Part shown: piece after piece, positions 1-11,100 of the stretch | Layout of the letters: the number at the start of each line of letters is the position of its first letter | Numbering within the stretch: position 1 is the stretch's first letter | Assembly: GCA_034336665.1 (NCBI GenBank) | Contig: CM067589.1 | Coordinates: forward strand, 4,927,290 to 4,991,289 | Reading direction: 5' to 3' | Source: Luscinia megarhynchos | Taxonomy: Eukaryota; Chordata; Aves; Passeriformes; Turdidae | DNA length: 64,000 bases | Program-made: the position numbers and the translations under genes | The notes under the pieces: model-generated | What the model was told of the DNA's origin: nothing | Seen by the model: the letters and a program-made list of their open reading frames with translations, nothing else | Database searches by the model: none

Positions 1-3000
1 CACATGCACGGACAGGCCAGGGTCAGAGGGAAAGGCAAAGGCAAAAAGGGGTCACTTCATGCTGAGGATCTGGGTTCAAGTACCTCGGGCTTTGGGGTGG
101 GGGGAGCATCAGAGACCAATTACCAGGGGATGTGGGGGCGGGACAAAGGTGGGGTTAGGGCATGGGAGCCAACGGGGAAACAGGGTGGGAGTGACCAAAA
201 GACTGAGGGACAGGGAGGAGACACGGGGCCAGCCCAGGGAACAGAACAGGGATACACTGGCATGGCAGAACAAGGCTTGCTAGGAGAGAAGCCTCTTGTG
301 TTTCCCTAGCTAGGGAATGCCTTTTAGGGTCTCCACAACTCTCCCTTTCTTTGTTAATTAAGAAGACTTTTCTTAAGGGTAAATGTTTGATTTTTAGGGT
401 CTCCACAATCAGGGAGGAGCTCCATGCCCCTCTGGGATGGGAATTTGTTGGAGGGTGGTGCCCTGAAGTCTCCAACTGGGAGAGCCCCTCTGAGGCTCTG
501 GTCGGGCTTTATCCCAGCCTGACAGGTTGTGATGTCACTTCTGCCTTCCAGAGTGCCCCAGGAGAGGTGACAGACTTCCTGAGCTTTTACACACTGCCCT
601 CCACCATCATGAACCACCCGACTCACAAGAGCCTGAAAGCTGCTTATTCCTTCTACAACGTTCACACCAAGACGCCTCTCATCGACCTCATGAGTGACGC
701 GCTCATCCTCGCCAAGTCGGTGAGGGAGGCACCGTGGGCTGGCTCTGTCCTGCCCTGGGCAGCTCACAGCAGCTCACCAGGAAACTCACTGGGCAGCAGT
801 GCAGCCTGGCCACCCTTGGGTTTGTGGGAAGGGCTTGTTCCCAGGACTATAGAAATTCAAATCCCAAAGGATCTGCCACCCAGAAGAGGGAGGCAGGGGT
901 ACCTCGAGCCTTGCAGTTTGTGAGCTGAGCTCAGGTGTTACTCGTGTCCTACAGCAAGCAGTCCTGTAGCAGTGGGATTGAGGGTGAGGACACCAAGGCT
1001 GGGAGAGCTGGGGGGTGGGAAAGCCTGATGCTGGGAATGGATCAGAGCCATGACTGGCCACCAGCATGTGCTGGAGAGTCCCCAGCAGTGCCAGAGGGGC
1101 ATGTCCAGGGACCAGGCTCTTGGGAAGCAGCTTCTCCCAGTGACAGAGTCATGGAATGGTTTGGGTTGGAAGGGACCTTAAAAGAGTACCTTGTCCCACC
1201 CCTGTCACAGGCTTGGACACCTTCCACTATCCTGGAGTGGGACCTGGCCTTAGACACTTGCAGGCAGTGGGAAACCATTTCCCCTTGTCCTGTCACTCCA
1301 GGCCCTTGTCCAAAGTCCCTCTTGGAGCCCCTTTTTCTGGGATTCAAAGCAGGGCAGGAAAGGGGGCCAGGGTGCTCACAAGTGGGAGGAACTCCCCAGC
1401 ACAAAAGCAGGAACTGATGGCTTCATGTCTCCCTGTGCAGAAAGGATTTGATGTCTTCAATGCACTGGATCTCATGGAAAACAAAACCTTCCTGGAGAAG
1501 CTGAAGTTTGGGATCGGGGATGGGAACCTGCAGTATTACCTGTACAATTGGAAGTGTCCCAGCATGGCACCAGAGAAGGTCAGTGCTGTGGGGAGGGGTC
1601 TCATCCCAAAGCCCTGGGGAACATGGGTTTGCAGCCCAGCTGGTGTCCTTGCAGTGTCACACGGGGTGATGGGTGAATCCTGTGCCATCTCCCATGCCTG
1701 CACAGAGAGTGTCCCTGGGGAAAATCCTTCCACACTCATCTTCCAAAGCTAATTTTTTTCCTGGGCTAGTGCAGGTTCAGTCCTTCCCCTCTGACCAGCC
1801 TCTTCCCTCTGAGGAAGGAGGCCAAGCACACAGAGACAGAGAGGGCTGGAGGGTGACAGATGTGACACCAGGGCTTGTGACAGGGTCCTGTGGTCCCACA
1901 CAGGACCTGGGTGTCACTGCACAGCCCTGGGTGTCAGTGTGTCCTGCTGGGGTGGGAGGAATGGCCACCCTGCTGTTTGAGAGGACAGGCTGGAGCAGGA
2001 GCTGTGACACAGGAGCTCTGCTATCACATGAAGGGGGCTGAGCCACAGCATCCCAAGATGTCATTTGTCCTCAGGGCCAGCAGCTGTTCCCCACTGAGCT
2101 GCTCCCAGAGCTGTGCTGCAGCCCCATCTGCCTGCCCTGGGCCATTCTAAGGCACCTGATTTCTGCTGTCCCTCCACCAGAGATGTGATTCAGCACCTGT
2201 CCAGTCCACAGCCACCTTGCAGAGCATGGGGCTCGAGAACCAGAATCTGCCCAACTACATCACAGCTAATTAATCTCTTAACAGCTAATTAATGCCTTGA
2301 TGGCAGTCACAGGGCTTTGGTTCCCTGCTGTGAAGCCAGGTCTGTCCCTGGGCACAAGCCCTGTGCCCTAAACCAGCCTCACTTGCCTACTGAGCCTCCT
2401 AGGAAGCCCCAAGAGGTGTCAGCAATCCCTTCTTTTGCTGGGAGAGCTGGGGGGTGGGAAAGCCTGATGCTGGGAATGTTTCCTCTGGTGGGGCTGCCTC
2501 AGGGTCCACTGGGTCAGAGCCATGACTGGCCACCAGCATGTGCTGGAGAGTCCCCAGCAGTGCCAGAGGGGCATGTCCAGGGACCAGGCTCTTGGGAAGC
2601 AGCTTCTCCCAGTGACAGAATCATGGAATGGTTTGGGTTGGAAGGGACCTTAAAAGAGTACCTTGTCCCACCCCTGTCACAGGCAGGGACACCTTCCACT
2701 ATCCTGGAGTGGGACCTGGCCTTAGACACTTGCAGGCAGTGGGAAGCCATTTCCCCCTTGTCCTGTCACTCCAGGCCCTTGTCCAAAGTCCCTCTTGGAG
2801 CCCCTTTTTCTGGCAATAGAAGGGGCTCTAAGGCCTTCTCCAGGCTAAACAGCCCCAACTGGTAGGAGAGGTGTTTCACCCCTCTACTCATCATGAGCTG
2901 GGAAACATCCTTGGCTCATGAATCAAGGCTGTCTCATAACCTGATGGAGCTTATCACACCCCAAACATTGGTCACCACCCAGCTCAGAGCTGGGCAGGGC

Positions 3001-4635
3001 CCATGTGCCCATTCAGCCACAAACCCAGAGCTTTGCTGCTCTCCAAGATCCCAAAGCCACTGGGGAAACCCACAGAGACAGCAGCGAGCCCTCCCAGCCC
3101 TGTCACACAGGAGCAGGGCACACATCCTGACCCCTGTTTCCATTGCTCCCAGGTTGGATTGGTGCTGCAGTAAGGGAGCCCTTGCCAGGAGAGCGTGGAG
3201 GAGCCAGGCCTGTGGAGGTGCTGCCCTCATCCTTTCTGCCAAAGCCAGACCCACGCCAGGAGAGGGGGCCTGGAGCCACCGCCCCCGCTGCCATCAGCTG
3301 TCTCCTTGTTTGATTTAACTGCATCTCATAGAGACATGATCAAGGGAATGTAACTGCTGAAACTAGATCATGATTGGCATATAATGGATTTAACGGGTGA
3401 ATAATAAAAGTATATATTATATATATTTTAAATCTGTCCTGTTCCCAACTGCCATGAGTTGCATTTGGCTGCTGAAGGTCACCACTGAGCTGCTGGACTG
3501 GGACTTTGCTCCGTGGGGACAGCTGAGGTTGATGCTGTGGCAACGTGGTGGCTGCTGGCCAAACCCTCCTGCCTGCCCCGAGGGTGCATCAGGCTCTGCC
3601 CTGCTCGGCTCTTGCCCCCGGTTTGCTCCTGACTCCGTTCAGCAGGGCTCGGGAGCACGGCGAGATTCCTTTCAAAGGGCTATTTGTGCAAGCGCTGCCT
3701 TGTCCCACCTCCTGCCCGGCCACGGAGACTCCACCCTTCCTGCCTGAGCTGAACAGAGGCAGCGCCCGAAGATCCGTGGGGATTCAGCTCCAGAGTGTCC
3801 AGCACAGCCTGCTCTGCTCAGACTGCTGGGGCTCCTTCCCCTCAGCCTCCCCCACTGCCATGCCTGCAGTCTCTGCTCAGCTGCTTTTCTCTGGAAGCGT
3901 GGGAATATGGACACCTGCCATCGGCAGCGCCCCGGGGTGCAGCCTCCCCCGCCGGTGCCTCCAGCACAGCTCCCTCTGCTGTGGGATCCGCGAGAGAAAG
4001 GAAATGTTTCCATGGAAAGCCTTCATCCCATCGAGATCTGGAAAGGAGTGCCCGGACAGCCTCCTGCCACGTCGTGAACCTTGTCCACCCAGAGCTCCCA
4101 GATGCTCCTGCCTGCCCAGCCAAAGGTTTCCAGAGCTGCACACCAAGGCCAAGACCCCGTCTATGCACTCTCATGCCTCCCTGTCCCAGCCTGTCCCTGT
4201 CACACCCCGTGGCACCACGGGCCCTGAGAGCCTGTGCCCATCCCAGCCTGGACCTGTGGGGCCTCCGTGGGAGCCAGGAGCCCATCACATCCCCCTGGTA
4301 GTGCCATCACCTCCCCGCCTGCTCGGGGTCCTGTGTCACCTATGCAAGTACCTCTGTGTCCCCTCCTGTGTCCCTGCTGTCCTGGGCTAGGGGATGCTGG
4401 GTGTGGGTGGGGGACACCCCATGGGACCCTCCCCCTGGCCCCCTGGCAGGTTTGAGGCTGCTTCAATGAATCCCCCCAGCTTCCATGGGTGCAGTACCCA
4501 TGGGTGCTTGGCAACTCCCCAGGGCATCGCTGATTTGGGGGTGGGCTCAGCCCGTGATCCACCCACAATGGGCCCCGGGGGGTGACAGGGACACTGGGAC
4601 AGGCTCTGTTAAAATAAAACCTTTATTCGACTGGC
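1..4635 (+). CDS. NMT1: NMT1 3' part: last three coding exons and 3' UTR of glycylpeptide N-tetradecanoyltransferase
   Basis: N-myristoyltransferase transfers myristate from myristoyl-CoA to N-terminal glycines of cytosolic proteins. Three exons are visible: about 552-719 ([20 protein letters not shown] and on to ALILAKS), 1441-1578 ([20 protein letters not shown] to [11 protein letters not shown]), and a tiny last exon 3153-3173 encoding VGLVLQ and TAA. Acceptors end in AG at 551, 1440 and 3152; donors are GTGAG at 720 and GTCAG at 1579. The first acceptor could be 10 bases later (AG 560-561). VGLVLQ is the extreme C-terminus of the family, so the protein ends intact; everything 5' lies outside the window. 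NMT1 is preferred over NMT2 from [20 protein letters not shown] and from PLCD3 next door, although AKS resembles NMT2. The 3' UTR may end at an AATAAA at 3403 or run to 4613. Confidence 0.93.
998..1340. repeat. Copy 1 of an intronic direct duplication carrying a CR1 end
   Basis: This segment matches 2437-2813 almost base for base, including about 145 bp of non-CR1 flank before the retroposon part. It lacks a 33-bp stretch present in copy 2 at about 2479-2511. It lies in the NMT1 intron between the exons ending at 719 and starting at 1441. Confidence 0.9.
1143..1345 (-). mobile_element. CR1 LINE 3'-end fragment
   Basis: The plus strand reads ATGGAATGGTTTGGGTTGG followed by GAAGGGACCTTAAAAG, the reverse complement of the avian CR1 3' terminus. 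The element is 5'-truncated and non-coding here. It lies inside duplication copy 1. Confidence 0.85.
2437..2813. repeat. Copy 2 of the intronic direct duplication
   Basis: Near-identical partner of 998-1340, offset 1439 bp before and about 1472 bp after an extra 33-bp block. The CR1 sequence continues past the duplication end here but not in copy 1, so copy 2 is the likelier source. It lies in the last NMT1 intron. Confidence 0.9.
2616..2915 (-). mobile_element. CR1 LINE 3'-end fragment, longer copy
   Basis: Same CR1 end as at 1143, continuing into the more internal CR1 stretch with TTCTCCAGGCTAAACAGCCC at about 2840. Minus orientation, 5'-truncated, no coding potential. Confidence 0.85.
3403..3408 (+). 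terminator. Proximal poly(A) signal of NMT1
   Basis: AATAAA lies 230 bp after the NMT1 stop in an AT-rich stretch ending with TATATATTATATATATTTTAA. This would give a short 3' UTR form. Confidence 0.6.
4613..4618 (+). terminator. Distal poly(A) signal of NMT1
   Basis: AATAAA on the plus strand, 1.44 kb after the NMT1 stop. It is separated by three bases from a mirrored signal for PLCD3, so both 3' UTRs would overlap here. Confidence 0.6.
4622..4627 (-). terminator. Poly(A) signal of PLCD3
   Basis: TTTATT on the plus strand is AATAAA on the minus strand, about 480 bp beyond the PLCD3 stop codon (5103-5105). It is the only such hexamer I saw between the PLCD3 stop and the NMT1 end. Confidence 0.7.
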
Positions 4636-5102
4636 TTGATCCGGGGGTGTCAATCTGTGACTGTTGCTTGTGCCAGAGCAGAGGCTGGGAATGTGTCCCC
4701 ACAGTGGAGTGTGTGGTGGCAGGGTCCTCTCAGGGACTCCAGGGTGATGGCACCATCCTTGCACCCCAAGAGAGAGGCTGGCATCAAGCGTGGCCAGGAC
4801 TGTGAGATTTGGTGGCTGCTGTCACCCGTGTCACCCCTGTGGGGCTGTGCTGAGCTGTTGCTGGGGGGTTGTCACAGCATCTCTGTCCCCTCAAGGAGGG
4901 AAGGGACAGGTTGGGTGGCACTGAGGAACAGGGACCCCTTTGGCTCCTCCCAGCCCTGCTTGTCCCCACAAAGAGGCGAGCAGTGTCCTCACACTGTCCC
5001 CACACAGGGTCTCCACCCACGGAGAAGCCCGTTGTGCCCCACACAGAGACAGGCCGCCCCTCCCAGGGCAGCTCGGGGACACGCGTGTCCCTCCCGAGAC
5101 AC

Positions 5103-8100
5103 TCACAGGCTCCTGCAGCGCACGTGCACGAAGAGCGTGGCGGGGGCCAGGGCGGCGCCGTCCCTGGAGAGCAGGTGGATGTGGCGGTACCCTGGGGACA
5201 GACGGGCTCAGCGGGCGCCGGGGCTGTCCCCACGCCCGGGGCAGCGGGGTGCTGCACCCACCTTGGCGCATGCTGGGCAGGGGCAGCGTGAACTGCCCCA
5301 CGAAGTCGTTGCAGGAGGTGCTGTCGTAGTCCTCCACCACGAACCGCACCAGCGCCAGCTCGGGCGCCCGCACCTGGAACCGCAGCGTCTCCTCCCAGCG
5401 CGGGTTGAAACCTGCGGCACCGCCAGCGGTGGGTGTGGCCACCGGGGCCACCAGGGCCACCCAGTGCCCCGCGGGGACCAGCAGGACCCCCGTGCACCGC
5501 CCTGCCCCGGCTGAGCTGCCGTCCGGCCCTGGGGAATGCGGCACTGGGGCACGCTGGGGAGTGGGGGTGATGCTGGGGCCACAATGGGGTGTACTGGGGG
5601 AATGGGGGGTCATACTGGGGCTGTGGTGGGGTATACTGGGGAAAAGGGGTCATACTGGGGGAATGGGGGGTCATACTGGGGCTGTGGTGGGATATACTGG
5701 GGAATAGGGGTCATACTGGGGGAATGGGGTGTCATACTGGGGCTGTGGTGGGATATTCTGGGGAATAGGGGTCATACTGGGGGAATGGGGGAGTCATACT
5801 GGGGCTGTGGTGAAGTATACTGGGGAATGGGGATCATTCTGGGGGAATAGGGATCATCCTGGGGCAATAGGGGTCATACTGGAGCTATGATGGGATGTAC
5901 TGGGGAATGGAGATCATACTGGGGCTGTGGTGGAGTATAATGGGGAAGGGGGTCATACTGGGGCTGTGATGAAGCCTACTGGGGAATGGGGATCATACTG
6001 GGGCTATAAGGGTCATGTTGGAGCCATGATGGGATATACTGGGGAAAAGGGGGCCATACTGGTACTGGACTGGGCTATTCTGGGAGAATGAGGGTTGTAC
6101 AGTGACTGTGGTGGAGTATACTGGAGGAATGGGATCATACTGGGACTCTGATGGGATATAGTGGATGAATGGAGGTTATATTGGAGCTGGGCTGGACCAT
6201 ACTGGGAGAATGGGGGTAACACTGGGGCCGTGGTGGGTTATACTGGGGGAATGGAGGCCATACTGGGGCTGTGGATACTGGGGAGAATGGGCATCACACT
6301 GGGCTTGGGCTGGGTGTACTGGAGGCCATAAGGGAGCAGCACTGGGAAGAACTGGGACATGATGGACCTTGCCACTAGTGGGGATCTGGCTGTGCTGGGG
6401 AGGGGACATCGTGGTGCACAGAGGGGATGTCCTGAGCACTGGTTCAACTGGCAGTGAGTGCTGGGCTGTGGGTACCCAAGGCACTGTCCGCACAGGGATC
6501 AGGGTGCCCCTGGCATCAAGGTGTCCCTGGATCAAGGTGCCCTGGGGTGTGCTGAGGGAGCCTGGGGTCAGGGTGTCCTGCAGATCAGGTTCCCTGGGGT
6601 GCCTGCAGGGATCAGGGTGCTGCAAGGAGCCCCGAACAGGCTGTCCTTGGGCATTCCGGGGATTCAGGGGGTAATGGGGCTGTGAGAGGTGCTAGGGAAG
6701 TGTCCCTGGGGGTTGGGGCGCCCTGGAGCGTCCCCATGGCTCCAGGTGCCCAGGGATGTCCCTGGGGGTGCCCAGGTGCCAGCACTCACCGTTGTTGAGC
6801 TTGTGGTGGGTTTGCTGCTTGGCGCAGTCGGCCGGGATCCCGTGGATCTCCACGCGCACGAAGGGATCCACGATGGAGCTGCCCTTGTCCCTGTTCAGCT
6901 TGGGCAGCTGCTGTGCTGTGATCACCTGTGGCACAGGGAGCTGGGGACCAGGGCACAGGGAGCACCAGGGGCCCAGGGGAACGTGGAGGTGGGGAAAGGG
7001 CTGCTGGCCCAGGAGAAGGAACGTGGGTGGCACTTGGCTGGGGCTGGGGACACGGTGGAAAGGAGGGAGGTGGCTGATGCCACCCAGTGGCTGACACCAG
7101 CTGGATTTGGGGACAGGGTTGGTGTCCCAAGAATGAAGCAGATAGCGCCCAGCCAGGAGTGGGGATGGGGTGAAGAGGAGGGAGGAGGTTGGTACCACCC
7201 AGGAGAAGAAACCTATGGCATATGGCTGGGTCCCCAGGAGAAGGGATGGCAGTGGCACTTGGCTGGGGACGAGGTGGGGAGGAGGGAGGTGGCTGATGCC
7301 ATCTCAGAGAAGGGACATGGCTGATACCAGAGAGGGTATGGGAGAGACATGGGTGGTACCCAAACAAATGTAAGGGGCAGGTCAGTGTCCCCTGCAAAAG
7401 AGAGGTTGGTGGCACCCAGGAGAAGGTGTGTGAGTGACACCGGGCTGAACACGGGGTTGGCATCACCCTGAGGGGATATGGGTGGCACCTGGCTGGACAG
7501 GGGGTGGGTGTCACCCAGCAGAGGTTGGTGGCACCTGGCTGGGAGCAGGGTGGGTGTCACCCAGCAGAGGTTGGGTGGCACCTGGCTGGGAGCAGGGTGG
7601 GTGTCACCCAGCAGAGGTTGGGTGGCACCTGGCTGGGAGCAGGGTGGGTGTCACCCAGCAGAGGTTGGGTGGCACCTGGCTGGACAGGGGGTGGGTGTCA
7701 CCCAGCAGAGGTTGGGTGGCACCTGGCTGGGGAGCAGGGGTGGGTGTCACCCAGCAGAGGTTGGGTGGCACCTGGCTGGACAGGGGGTGGGTGTCACCCA
7801 GCAGAGGTTGGGTGGCACCTGGCTGGACAGGGGGTGGGTGTCACCCAGCAGAGGTTGGGTGGCACCTGGCTGGACAGGGGGTTGGTGTCACCCAGCAGAG
7901 GTTGGGTGGCACCTGGCTGGGAGCAGGGTGGGTGTCACCCAGCAGAGATTAGGTGCACCTGGCTGGGAGCAGGGCGGGTGTCACCAGTGAAAAGGCGCGG
8001 GCGGCAGTGGGCAGGCACCGTGTCGGTGTGACCCAGCGGGGCCGGGGGCACCCGCGGCTCGGGGGCGGGGGTGCTCACCCTGACGTGCAGCGCCAGGCGC

Positions 8101-11100
8101 CGGGGCCCGTCGGCGGGGGCGCCGCGCAGGCACGGCGGCTTCAGCACGTACCCGCAGCGCCCGTTGGGCAGGAAGCGCCCCGCGTTCAGGTCCATCGCCA
8201 GCCCCGGCGTCTGCAGGTTCAGCGCCACTGGGGGGACACAGCAGGGCTGTCAGGGCGGGGGAACAGCCCCGGGGGGTGCCAGGGCGGGGGGGGGGCTGGG
8301 GGGGGGCTGGGGGTCTCACCCAGCTGGCAGCCGGCGTTCCACATCTCCTGCGGGTTGTAGTTGGCGGAGTTCATCTTGAGCCCCAGCGGGTACACGCGGC
8401 TCAGCTGGTGCGTGTTGTACCGGATCAGCGCCGGGCCTGGGGGGACACGGCTCAGGGGGCGCTGCAGCCTCGAGGGCACCAACAGCGGGGGAGGGACCCA
8501 GGGACACGGACAGAGCCCGCCCAGCTGGGCCTGAAATGTGAGCCAGGCCCTGAAACCAGACCCCAACCCCTGACCCCAAACCTCTGACCCTGGATCCTGA
8601 TCTTGACCCTACACTTTGACTTTAGACCCCTGACCCTGGACATTGATCATAGAACCCAGACCCTGACCCCAGATCTTGACCCTGATCCCTGAACCTCAGA
8701 CTCCAAACCAAAACCCCCAAGCATATGCCCCTCGACCCCAGACATTGACCCTGGCCCCAGACACTGACCCTGGACCCCCGACCCTGACTTTGACCCCACA
8801 CCTCAGTCCCTGGACTCTGTCCCACACCTTATTGCCAGCCCCAGGCCCTGGACCCAGATGCCACATCCTAAACCCTGATCCCAGACCTTGATCCTGATGG
8901 TGTGACCCCAGCCCTGGCCTCTGGTCCCAGGCCCTGACAGCAGACCCCGGTCTCACCCATCCAGGGCAGCCTGGGTGAGGCCAGTGTGACCCTGACCACC
9001 CCCCATGGAGCCACCCTAGAGACAGAGCCCATCATTCCCAGCCCATCCTGCCTCCCAGTGCTCAGGAGTATGGACCCACCCTGTCCCCATGCCTGTCCCC
9101 ACCTGGTGCCCTCACCTGCCTCCCTGATGAGTTTCCGTGCCTTCCTCTCGCTGAAGGAGGACATGTGGCAGGGCTGGGGGTGGCGCAGGGCCTGGGCCAG
9201 CCCGGGGAAGGGCACAGCCTGGCAGTACAGCACCAGGGCCGACAGCTCTGGGGACACCTGCGCCGCGTCCTTGGCCTGCGGGAGCCGCCCTGGGCTCAGG
9301 GACAACCTGGTCCCGGTGCCCCTGCCAGCCCAAGGGTCTACAGCCCCCTCCCCTGCTAGTGCTGAGCGCTGAGACCCCAAGCCATGGAGACCCGAAAGCA
9401 GTGGGGACCCTGATGCAGTGGAGACCCCAAGGTGGTGCAGAACCTGAGTGATGGACCAGGGGCTGATGGGGAACCCAAACAGGCTGAGAACCTGAAATCA
9501 GGGGGGGAATGACAGCCCAAGATGATGGAGAACTTGAGGTGACAGAGACCCCAGGGTGACGCAGACCCCAACAGATCACCCTGGATGTGATGGAGAACTT
9601 GGGGTGACAGAGAATTCAAAGCACCAAACCCCAGAAACAGACCCAGCCCAACAGGAAGAGGGAGGCACAGCTGAGGGGTCCCCAAGCTCAGTCCCCCTCT
9701 TCCAGGCAGTGACAGCCACTCAGTGCCCCACAGCACCCGCCCTGTCAGCCCCCCAGCTCCAGCCACGACCCACCTGCAGAGGTTTGATCTCCTGGAGAGA
9801 CTGCAGCGACTGCAAGAGGAGAGAGCAGGCTGCACAGGGGGATGGCAGGGCTGGCAGGGCTCAGCTGGGACAGTGCCAGCATGCCATGGTCCCCTGGCAT
9901 CACCAGGATGCTCTGACCCATCAGGACCACCAGGATGCTGTGGTCCCCCAGAACCACATCCCTGGGCAAGTCTCTTACCCGCCGGGGGCTTCTCTCCTGC
10001 ACCTTCTCCTCCTCTTCATCTTCCTCCTCTTCCTCTTCCTCCTCCTCGGGGTCCAGAGGGGAGGTGACACCCCGGGGCTCCTGCCACAGCTCTGGCAGCT
10101 TCTTGCCCTTCACCAGGATCTTTTCTTTCAGCTGCTACAGGAGGCAGGTCCGAGCTCAGGGCTCGGAGGGGACACGGGGACACTGCAGTGGGCAGGCAGG
10201 TGGCCTTACCTCTGGGGAGGGGAGATGCTGAGGGTCCTGCCCCTGCAGGGGCTGTGTCAGCAGCCTGTCCCCCAGGATGGCCTTCATGTGCCGGGCCATG
10301 GTGGCCTGCTGCTCCAGCCCACAGTGGTTCTCCAGCGACAGGATGACGGGGTAGGGGGATTTCTGGGCATGGGGATGGGCAGAGCTCAGCACCTGGCACC
10401 CAGCACGGGCACCCAGCACTGGGCACACAGCACCTGGCACCCCATACCTGGCACCCAGAACCCTACATCCAGCACCCAGCACCCTACATCCAGCACCCAG
10501 CACCCCCAGCACCCAGCACCCAGCACCGGGCACGGGCACTCAGCACTGGGCACACAGCACCTGGCACCCCATACCTGGCACCCAGAACCCTACATCCAGC
10601 ACCCAGCACCTGGCACCCCATACCTGGCACCCAGAACCCTACATCCAGCACCCAGCACCCCACACCCAGCACCCAGAACCCTACATCCAGCACCCAGCAC
10701 CCCATACCTGGCACCCAGAACCCTACATCCAGCACCCAGCACCCCACAGCCAGCACCCAGCACCCCACAGCCAGCACCCAGCACCCGGCACCGGGCACGG
10801 GCACCCAGCACTGGGCGCACAGCACCTGGCACCCCACATCCCACACCCAGCACCTCAAACCCAGCACCCAGCACCCAGCACCTGCCGGCCCCCCTCACCT
10901 CGAAGGCGGAGTCGCGGATGCTCTCGATGACGTCACGGAAGAGGATTTTGGAGGTGAGCGTGTGGCCGTGGTACACGACAGGCTCCCCGTCCGAGCCCTC
11001 CCAGCAGTCCAGCTCCACACAGCGGCACCCTGCCCTCAGCGCCCTGCACCAACCACACGGGCACCACGCGTGTCCCTGCTGTGTCCCTGGGTGTCCCTGC

